A stretch of 6,240 nt of DNA from Candidatus Peribacteraceae bacterium (lineage in GTDB: Bacteria > Patescibacteriota > Gracilibacteria > Peribacterales > Peribacteraceae): NCBI GenBank assembly GCA_028717505.1, contig JAQUNQ010000064.1, positions 1 through 6,240 on the forward strand, given 5' to 3'. The position numbers and the translations under genes are program-made. Below the pieces are notes generated by a model, which was not told the DNA's origin, did not search any database, and saw only the letters and a list, made by a program, of their open reading frames with translations. Shown in pieces: positions 1 to 4,889 of this stretch. Position 1 is the stretch's first letter. The number at the start of each line of letters is the position of its first letter.

Positions 1-834
1 CCCCGTATTGAGGGTGAAGTACACCGGAAGTCCCGCCGCACGCCAGCCCGGCACGCGCCGGATGACCTCGAGGCTCTGAGGCGTCAGGTAGATGATCCCC
101 GCGCTCATGAAAATGACATGGAGATCCATGGCCTCTTCCTCCACCAGTGCACCGAGCCCCGGAAAATCCTTCGCCTGCAGGAGGGCGCGGCAGTGCCGTA
201 TCTTCTCCGGCATGCGAGCGATGCGCGCGCGGTAGTAGGGACCAGAGGCTACCTGCGTGTGTGCGACGGAACTCGGGACGAGCTTGCGCTCCGTGCTCAC
301 GAGCGCCACCACGTCCACGATATCCAGATGATCCGGCGGGAAGATGGTCGTGGCATAGGACCCTTCGCTCGTCTCCGCATCGAGCCACTCCACAAAGCCG
401 TCGGGAATGGAACGGCACGACGAGCCGGACCCCTGCCGCGCGAAAATGGAGAGGTCACGCTCGGAGAGCTTCAGACCCGCGGCGGCAGCGCCAGCCACGG
501 TGAGCGCCGCAAACCCGGAGGAGGAGGAAGAGAGCCCCGTCCCCATGGGGAAGTTGTTTTCGCTCACCACCTTCGCGCACCCGCCGATGCCCGCAAGAGT
601 GCGAATCCGGTCGAGGTGCTTCACGACCCTGTTGCTCTCCCCTTCTTCCTGCTCGCCGTTCAAGATCACTTCGTCGCGCGCGAAACCCTCCGAAAATTCA
701 ACAGTCGTCGTCGTGAGGAGCTTGCTCAAATTCATCGAGATGCTCGCATTCTCGGGGAGGCGGAAGACTTCATCCTTCCGGCCCATGTACTTGATGAACG
801 CGATGTTCGACGGGGCGATGGCAGTGGCTTTCAT
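1..834 (-). CDS. mvaD: Diphosphomevalonate decarboxylase-like protein (GHMP family), 3' end off window
   Basis: This gene encodes a GHMP-fold enzyme of the mevalonate diphosphate decarboxylase family, which normally uses ATP to convert 5-diphosphomevalonate to isopentenyl diphosphate. The first 278 residues are visible, against about 310-330 for the family. Recognisable parts are the N-terminal substrate loop (APSNIAFIKYMGRKD, residues 7-21), the Ser-rich phosphate loop (PMGTGLSSSSSG, 96-107), the RQGSGSSCRS motif (133-142) with the expected Arg141, VPSSVAHT near 187, and the C-terminal strand VYFTLNTG (271-278). The family strand usually reads FTxDAGxN, with the Asp serving as catalytic residue; here that position is Asn276 (AAT). 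The usual KYWGK is KYMGR. The start is the ATG at 834-832, because the family N-terminus begins there. It lies 19 bp after the mevalonate kinase stop, with no Shine-Dalgarno, so co-transcription is likely. The family assignment is firm. Whether it decarboxylates diphosphomevalonate, monophosphomevalonate or nothing is open. Confidence 0.88.
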   Translation of the reverse strand, partial: MKATAIAPSNIAFIKYMGRKDEVFRLPENASISMNLSKLLTTTTVEFSEGFARDEVILNGEQEEGESNRVVKHLDRIRTLAGIGGCAKVVSENNFPMGTGLSSSSSGFAALTVAGAAAAGLKLSERDLSIFARQGSGSSCRSIPDGFVEWLDAETSEGSYATTIFPPDHLDIVDVVALVSTERKLVPSSVAHTQVASGPYYRARIARMPEKIRHCRALLQAKDFPGLGALVEEEAMDLHVIFMSAGIIYLTPQSLEVIRRVPGWRAAGLPVYFTLNTG

Positions 835-853
835 AAGAGGAGAGAAAGAGAGC

Positions 854-1825
854 TCAGGACTCGACGCGGAGCCCCTCGGCATTGCAGGGGATATCGATGA
901 CGGTTCCTCCGGCCGCCGTGATGGCGGAGGCGACGGCGGCACGGCGCTCCGGCGTAACGAGCGCGATCATGCAGTCGCCTTTGCCTGCCCCCGAGAGCTT
1001 GGCGCCGAGCGCTCCCGCCTCGCGGGCGGCGAAGATCAGCTGGGAGAGCTTCGTGCTTCCGACGCCGAGGGACTCGAGGAGACCCTGATTGAAATTCATC
1101 GCGTCGCCGAAGACCCGAAGATCGCCCTTCATCGCCGCGGCCTTCGCCATCTCCACGAGGGAGGTGATCTGCCGGGAGATCCCGTCGATGACCGCGGGAT
1201 ACGCATCCGCACGCGCTTTCACCTCCGCGACGATGGTCCCCGTATCCACCTTCACCCCGGTGTAGCCGATGAGGAAGGGGGGCGCGGCCGTGAGCGGCTC
1301 GATGGCCTTCCCGCCCGTGACGAAGTAGAGGAGACCGCCGTAGGCGGATGCCGCAAGATCGATGCCGGAGCCGCTCGAGCCGGCATCCTTGACGCTCTGA
1401 TACGCGAGATCGAAGACGCGCCGACGGTCGATGGCCCCTTCCGCCGCCTGCATGGCGGCACCCAGCACACACACCGCGGAGGCGCCGGAAGACCCGAAGC
1501 CGAAGGACGCGGAGAATTCCGAAGAAGTCCTCACCCGCATCCCCCCTTTTATGGGATGCGCAGCAATGAACCGCCGCAGTGCCAGCTCCACGCTCTTGGC
1601 CCCTTTGGGAATGTCCCCCTCTCCCAACTGCGCGAGCGGTTTCCGATATCCCGTCACGCCGACATCGGGGGCATCGAGCTCAAGGACGGGATCATCCAGC
1701 AACGTCACTTCGGCGCGCAGGCGCTGCCCCACTGCCGTGACGAGCGCGGGGTGGCCGTACACCACCGCATGATCCCCGAGGACCACGAGCTTTCCGGGCG
1801 CCGATACCGCGGCCACATGTGACAT
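854..1825 (-). CDS. mvk: Mevalonate kinase (GHMP kinase)
   Basis: A 323-residue cytosolic GHMP kinase expected to phosphorylate mevalonate with ATP. Motif 1 is SAPGKLVVLGDHAVVYG (8-24), with Lys12 and Asp18 in place of the usual Glu. The phosphate loop is FGFGSSGAS (108-116). The catalytic Asp is D156 in GSGIDLAASAYGG (152-164). MNFNQGLLESLGV (243-255) is characteristic of mevalonate kinases rather than phosphomevalonate kinases. Motif 3 is KLSGAGKGDC (276-285); mevalonate kinases usually have GAGGGGC, and the GDC ending recalls phosphomevalonate kinases. Length is normal for bacterial and archaeal enzymes. The start ATG at 1825-1823 is the only one fitting motif 1. The gene is divergent from HMG-CoA reductase and probably heads an operon with the decarboxylase-like gene. 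It ends in TGA, so UGA is a stop in this genome. Phosphomevalonate kinase is the main alternative, considered less likely. Confidence 0.88.
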   Translation of the reverse strand: MSHVAAVSAPGKLVVLGDHAVVYGHPALVTAVGQRLRAEVTLLDDPVLELDAPDVGVTGYRKPLAQLGEGDIPKGAKSVELALRRFIAAHPIKGGMRVRTSSEFSASFGFGSSGASAVCVLGAAMQAAEGAIDRRRVFDLAYQSVKDAGSSGSGIDLAASAYGGLLYFVTGGKAIEPLTAAPPFLIGYTGVKVDTGTIVAEVKARADAYPAVIDGISRQITSLVEMAKAAAMKGDLRVFGDAMNFNQGLLESLGVGSTKLSQLIFAAREAGALGAKLSGAGKGDCMIALVTPERRAAVASAITAAGGTVIDIPCNAEGLRVES

Positions 1826-1879
1826 AAAACCAGTCTAATGAGCCCCCCCTGACCGGGAAAGAGTTATACTCGACTTCCG
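1826..1879. promoter_or_regulatory. Divergent promoter region between mevalonate kinase and HMG-CoA reductase
   Basis: Only 54 bp separate the two divergent start codons. On the plus strand TATACT (1865-1870) lies 9 nt before the HMG-CoA reductase ATG. On the minus strand TAGACT (1837-1832) lies 6 nt before the mevalonate kinase ATG. Both resemble -10 boxes placed so that transcription would begin at or within about 2-3 nt of the start codon. I see no good -35 hexamer for either. Purine runs exist (GGGAAAGAG at 1855-1863 on plus; a G-rich run at about 1842-1850 on minus) but sit too far from the starts to be ordinary ribosome binding sites. The two -10 elements are 27 bp apart, so bound polymerases would probably overlap and the promoters could compete. 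Inference from sequence only. Confidence 0.45.
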
Positions 1880-3043
1880 ATGGACCTCCGCAATCTCCCC
1901 GAAGGCCTTTCTCCCGCCGAACGCTGCGCCGAACGGCGTGCGCGGATCGAGGCGGAAACAGGAACGAACCTCTCCTCCCTGCAGACGGAAGAGGCGCGGA
2001 TCGGGCAGGCCGATGAACGCAACTGCGAGCAGATGTTCGGCACCGTCCCCCTGCCGGTGGGCTGCGCCGGCCCCCTCGCGATCACCTTCAGCTCGGGAGA
2101 GAAGCGGCACATCCACCTTCCACTCGCCACCACCGAGGGGGCGCTGGTCGCGAGCGTGAACCGCGGGTGCAAGGCGATTACCACGTCCCCGGAAGGTGCT
2201 CGCGTGGAAGCGCGACAACATGGCATCTCCCGATCACTTGTCCTGAAGCCAAAAAACGGAAAAGTACAACCGTACACCACGGAAATCGAGCAGCGGCAGA
2301 ATGCATGGAAAAAAATCGGAGAGGCGACGAGCAATCATCTGAAAATTCTCCGCTTCGACATCGACGAGGCGGACGGCTACACCTTCCTCACGCTCTTCGC
2401 GGATACGGATGAGGCCATGGGCATGAACATGATCACCATTGCCGCGCAGGCCATTGGCGACTGGCTCGCCGAGGAGCTGGATGCCGAGCTCATCACCATC
2501 GCCGCCAATGTGGACAGCGACAAGAAGCCGAGCAAGCGCACGCACGACCGCGGACGCGGCTTCGAGGTGGCAGCGAGCGCCGTCCTCCCCTCCTCCGTGA
2601 TCGCCGACGTGCTGAAGACGACACCGGAGAAGATGCTTGCAGTGGCCGATGCCAAGCTGCGCGTAGGATCACGGATCGCCGGGGCCATCTGCTCCAATCT
2701 CCATGCCGCGAACATGATCGCGGCGCTCTACCTCGCTACGGGACAGGATGCGGCGCATGTGGTGGAAGGATCGCTGGCAGACACAACAGTGACGAGGCAG
2801 GGTGATGGTATTGCCATTACCGTGCGGCTCCCCGCGGTCATCGTGGGAGTCCGCGGCGGCGGGACGGCATTGCCGGCACAGAAGCAGTGCCTCGATCTCC
2901 TCCTCGCGCCGGAGACGAAGCTGCGCCGCAAGCAGCAACTGGCAGAATCCATCGGAGCGGCCGTTCTGGCGGGCGAAGTTTCGGTCCTCGCGGCACAGGC
3001 GAGCCAGACGCTGGCATCGGCGCACCGGAAACTCGCGCGCTGA
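1880..3043 (+). CDS. hmgA: Hydroxymethylglutaryl-CoA reductase, class I, soluble
   Basis: A 387-residue enzyme reducing HMG-CoA to mevalonate with NAD(P)H, the committed step of the mevalonate pathway. It consists of the catalytic domain only, with no membrane segments, as in archaeal and bacterial forms. Visible motifs in order: VPLPVGCAGPL (56-66); PLATTEGALVAS (81-92) with catalytic Glu86; DEAMGMNMI (177-185), the class I cofactor motif; VDSDKKPSKR (211-220) with catalytic Lys in K215/K216; SNLHAANMIAALYLATGQDAA (272-292) with catalytic Asp290; VRGGGTALPAQ (324-334); and the C-terminal AHRKLAR with catalytic His382. The usual ENVIG dimer motif is poorly kept (CEQMFG, 49-54). The start is the first ATG, and the N-terminal helix RRARIEAETG fits the family. 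It ends in TGA. The Cys-rich gene follows after 20 bp on the same strand. The assignment is secure; cofactor preference cannot be read. Confidence 0.95.
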   Translation: MDLRNLPEGLSPAERCAERRARIEAETGTNLSSLQTEEARIGQADERNCEQMFGTVPLPVGCAGPLAITFSSGEKRHIHLPLATTEGALVASVNRGCKAITTSPEGARVEARQHGISRSLVLKPKNGKVQPYTTEIEQRQNAWKKIGEATSNHLKILRFDIDEADGYTFLTLFADTDEAMGMNMITIAAQAIGDWLAEELDAELITIAANVDSDKKPSKRTHDRGRGFEVAASAVLPSSVIADVLKTTPEKMLAVADAKLRVGSRIAGAICSNLHAANMIAALYLATGQDAAHVVEGSLADTTVTRQGDGIAITVRLPAVIVGVRGGGTALPAQKQCLDLLLAPETKLRRKQQLAESIGAAVLAGEVSVLAAQASQTLASAHRKLAR

Positions 3044-3046
3044 GCG

Positions 3047-3055
3047 TGGTATCCT
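3047..3055 (+). promoter_or_regulatory. Possible extended -10 promoter of the first Cys-rich gene
   Basis: TGGTATCCT lies immediately after the HMG-CoA reductase stop. It reads as an extended -10 element (TG-N-TATCCT), with TATCCT at 3050-3055 ending 8 nt before the ATG at 3064. Transcription would start at or next to the ATG, giving a leaderless message separate from or added to read-through from HMG-CoA reductase. No Shine-Dalgarno is present in the 20-bp gap, and no -35 box is obvious. Confidence 0.35.
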
Positions 3056-3063
3056 TTCTCCCA

Positions 3064-4731
3064 ATGCAGAAGACCTGCCGCAATCCGTGGTGCCAGCAGC
3101 CCTTCGAGGTCACGCAAAAGGACCTCGATCTCATCGAAGAGATTTCACCCAGCTTCAACGGCAAGAAAGAATCCATTCCTCCCCCGACCCTCTGTCCCGA
3201 CTGCCGCCAGCAACGGCGGCTCTCCCTGCGCAATGCACGCCACCTGTACCGGAATACGTGCGGCCTCACCGGCGCGCCGCTCATCACGAATGTCTCTCCC
3301 GACAAGCCCTTCCCGGTGTACGCGCGCGAAGCGTGGCTGGGGGACGGATGGGACGCCGCAACATACGCACTGGAGAGGAAAGACGAAAGCTTCTTCGCGC
3401 AAATGGGCGAACTCTTCCGGCGGGTCCCGCGGTGGGGAAACTACATCGAGAACTGCGAAAATTGCGACTTCTGCATCAACTCCTACGGAGGAAAGGACAG
3501 CTACCTCGTCGTCTCCGCCGGAGATTTCGAGCGGTGCCTGTACGCGCAGCGCGTCTTCAAGTCGTACGAGTGCACGGACTGCACGAACCTCCTCCAGGCG
3601 GAGCTCTGCCACGAATGCCTGGACTCCGAGGACCTCCACTCCTGCACCTTCCTCCAGAACTGCAAGCAGTGCCAGCGCTGCGACTTCTGCCTCGATTGCG
3701 CCTCCTGCCAAGACTGCCTGCTCTGCGCCGGTCTCCGCCGCAAGCGGTACTGCGTGCGCAACAAGCAGGTGACGCGGGAGGAATACGAGAAGATCCGGGC
3801 GGAACTGCTCCGGAATCCCACGACGCTCCACACCGAACTCGCACGCATCGCGCTCACCGTCCCCCATCGGGCAAACCACATCATCGCCTGCGAAGGCTCC
3901 ACGGGCGATTACCTCACGCACGACAAAGGAGTCCTGCGATCTTTCTTCGTCTCGAACTCCGAGGATGCTGCGGAGATCTACGACAGTGATCACGTGACGC
4001 TCTCCTACAGTAACAGCGACGCCGATTACTACACCGAATGCTACGAAGTCGGGAGTGCGGCATGGATCAACCACTCAGCCTTCTGCGATAACTCCATCTA
4101 CCTCACCGATTGCTATTGCTGTTCCACCTGTTCCAACTGCGAGCACTGCTTCGGCTGTATCGGCCTCAAGCGCAAGCAATACTGCATCCTGAACAAGCAG
4201 TACCCCAGAGAAGAGTACGAGAGACTCGTACCGCAGATCATCGAACAGATGCGCAAAGCAGGAGAATGGGGGGAATTCTTCCCGGTTGCGATCTCCCCGT
4301 TTACCTACAATGAGAGCGTGGCACAGGAGTATTTCCCGCTCACGAGGGAAGAAGTGGAGGAGCACGGGTGGAAATGGAAAGAGGAGAAGGATGAGATGCC
4401 GAAAGTCTCAAAAGTGATCCCGGCACAGAAGCTCCCCGACTCAATCGAGGAAGTGCCCGACGACATCCTGAACTGGGCCATCGAGTGCGAAGCGACGAAG
4501 CGGCCGTTCAAGATCATCAGGCAGGAGCTGGATTTCTACCGGAAGATGCGGCTCCCCATCCCCCACTTCCATCCCGATGAGCGGCACCGTCGCCGCATGG
4601 CCTTGAGGAATCCGCGGAAGCTCTGGAAGCGCTCCTGTGCGAAGTGCGGGAAGGAGATTGAGACCACCTATGCTCCGGAAAGGCCGGAAATCGTCTACTG
4701 CGAAAATTGCTACCTTAAAGAAGTTTACTAA
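3064..4731 (+). CDS. Cysteine-rich multi-zinc-ribbon protein, function unknown
   Basis: A 555-residue protein with 39 cysteines, no signal peptide and no membrane segment. Layout: an N-terminal zinc ribbon (C5, C10, C44, C47; C-P-D-C-R-Q-Q-R-R) like the 'probable zinc-ribbon' families; a degenerate second ribbon (only C66 remains; A87 and A90 replace Cys); Cys-dense block 1 (131-230), with eight cysteines at exact three-residue spacing (200-221); a charged, probably helical stretch (237-262); a Ser/Asp/Tyr-rich segment (280-335); block 2 (341-374); a second NKQ-x2-R-EEYE helix (377-386); and a C-terminal module with an intact ribbon (C525, C528, C546, C549) ending CYLKEVY. The C-terminal module is a diverged copy of the N-terminal one. 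CxxCxGLxRKxYC-x2-NKQ occurs twice (218-234, 362-378). The ATG at 3064 is preferred because upstream in-frame codons overlap HMG-CoA reductase and the paralog starts equivalently. It looks like a known CPR family without assigned function. Metal binding, nucleic-acid binding or scaffolding are guesses. Confidence 0.9.
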   Translation: MQKTCRNPWCQQPFEVTQKDLDLIEEISPSFNGKKESIPPPTLCPDCRQQRRLSLRNARHLYRNTCGLTGAPLITNVSPDKPFPVYAREAWLGDGWDAATYALERKDESFFAQMGELFRRVPRWGNYIENCENCDFCINSYGGKDSYLVVSAGDFERCLYAQRVFKSYECTDCTNLLQAELCHECLDSEDLHSCTFLQNCKQCQRCDFCLDCASCQDCLLCAGLRRKRYCVRNKQVTREEYEKIRAELLRNPTTLHTELARIALTVPHRANHIIACEGSTGDYLTHDKGVLRSFFVSNSEDAAEIYDSDHVTLSYSNSDADYYTECYEVGSAAWINHSAFCDNSIYLTDCYCCSTCSNCEHCFGCIGLKRKQYCILNKQYPREEYERLVPQIIEQMRKAGEWGEFFPVAISPFTYNESVAQEYFPLTREEVEEHGWKWKEEKDEMPKVSKVIPAQKLPDSIEEVPDDILNWAIECEATKRPFKIIRQELDFYRKMRLPIPHFHPDERHRRRMALRNPRKLWKRSCAKCGKEIETTYAPERPEIVYCENCYLKEVY

Positions 4732-4743
4732 GGCAATTTTCGC
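4700..4743. repeat. Inverted repeat spanning the stop codon of the first Cys-rich gene
   Basis: GCGAAAATTGC (4700-4710) and GCAATTTTCGC (4733-4743) are perfect 11-bp inverted copies separated by 22 nt that include the TAA at 4729-4731. The left arm encodes the last CxxC ribbon half (Cys-Glu-Asn-Cys). In RNA this would form a stem-loop over the end of the coding region. No U-tract follows the right arm, so it is not a classical intrinsic terminator; 3'-end protection or mRNA processing is possible. Confidence 0.6.
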
Positions 4744-4784
4744 CCTGAGTGAGGAGCGAAGCGACGAACCGAATGGGTGAGGAG
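4744..4784. repeat. Short intergenic element with flanking 8-bp direct repeat
   Basis: GTGAGGAG occurs at 4749-4756 and again at 4777-4784, bracketing 20 nt rich in GCGAAGCGACGAACCG. The second copy overlaps the Glu-Glu codons of the downstream relic. The arrangement could be a target-site duplication around a small inserted element, or chance in a purine-rich stretch. Sequences of the CCCTGAG...GCGAAGCG type look familiar as dispersed intergenic repeats, but copy number cannot be judged from one window. Confidence 0.3.
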
Positions 4785-4808
4785 TGTTATTTGAAGGAAG
4801 TCTACTAG
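4779..4808 (+). pseudogene. Relic of the 3' end of a third Cys-rich paralog
   Basis: These 30 bases read Glu-Glu-Cys-Tyr-Leu-Lys-Glu-Val-Tyr-stop (EECYLKEVY, TAG). That is nearly the terminus of the upstream gene (ENCYLKEVY, TAA), which ends 48 bp earlier. The two DNA segments match at 20 of 30 bases and almost all differences are synonymous third positions; the only amino-acid change is Asn to Glu. That pattern points to a separately evolved coding copy rather than a recent duplication of the neighbour's end. The in-frame sequence upstream does not resemble the rest of the ribbon, so only the last nine codons survive. It is probably the scar of a paralog deleted between the two present genes. 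Confidence 0.6.
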
Positions 4809-4811
4809 CAA

Positions 4812-4846
4812 GCATGTCATCCTGAGTCCGTCGAAGGATGACATGC
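4812..4846. repeat. Intergenic hairpin 1 (12-bp perfect stem, 11-nt loop)
   Basis: GCATGTCATCCT (4812-4823) pairs perfectly with AGGATGACATGC (4835-4846), leaving loop GAGTCCGTCGA (4824-4834). No U-run follows, so it is not a standard terminator. The form (TGTCATCCTGAG...GAAGGATGACA) resembles REP-like palindromes often seen between genes in environmental bacterial genomes; this resemblance is from memory. Confidence 0.75.
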
Positions 4847-4847
4847 A

Positions 4848-4882
4848 CATTGTCATGGTTCGACGGACTCACCATGACAATG
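4848..4882. repeat. Intergenic hairpin 2 (12-bp perfect stem), loop complementary to hairpin 1
   Basis: CATTGTCATGGT (4848-4859) pairs perfectly with ACCATGACAATG (4871-4882), leaving loop TCGACGGACTC (4860-4870). The stem length and loop length equal those of hairpin 1, which ends one base earlier. The loop is the exact reverse complement of the hairpin 1 loop. Its right arm ends 7 bp before the next ATG and contains the only -10-like hexamer of that gene. Confidence 0.75.
4876..4881 (+). promoter_or_regulatory. Weak candidate -10 box of the second Cys-rich gene
   Basis: GACAAT matches the -10 consensus at four of six positions and ends 8 nt before the ATG at 4890, the same spacing as in the upstream paralog. 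It lies in the right arm of hairpin 2, so cruciform formation or a protein binding the palindrome could affect it. No Shine-Dalgarno precedes the ATG. The evidence is weak. Confidence 0.22.
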
Positions 4883-4889
4883 CTACGGT

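Noticed and set aside
118..1822. Long plus-strand open frames (118-900 and 407-1822) opposite the mevalonate genes
   Set aside because: They lie antisense to well-supported enzymes, show low-complexity Arg/Glu/His/Gly-rich translations and no recognisable motif. High GC makes such open antisense frames common.
854..3043. UGA as a sense codon (Gly) in this genome
   Set aside because: Mevalonate kinase and HMG-CoA reductase both end at UGA at the expected family length, and no in-frame UGA interrupts any gene.
2887..3063. Upstream in-frame extension of the first Cys-rich gene to an ATG at 2887
   Set aside because: It would overlap the end of HMG-CoA reductase by over 150 bp with an unstructured Arg/Gly-rich peptide; the paralog begins at the position equivalent to 3064.
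2802..3989. 395-residue plus-strand open frame overlapping HMG-CoA reductase and the Cys-rich gene
   Set aside because: It is an out-of-frame shadow crossing a gene boundary, Arg/Leu/Pro-rich without motifs.
3145..4074. 309-residue minus-strand open frame opposite the first Cys-rich gene
   Set aside because: Its Ala/Val/Glu-rich translation arises from reading Cys and Glu codons backwards, and the sense strand carries clear family motifs.
4812..4882. CRISPR array or intrinsic terminator in the hairpin block
   Set aside because: There are only two palindromes with different stems and no spacers, so not CRISPR; no U-tract follows either stem, so not a standard terminator.
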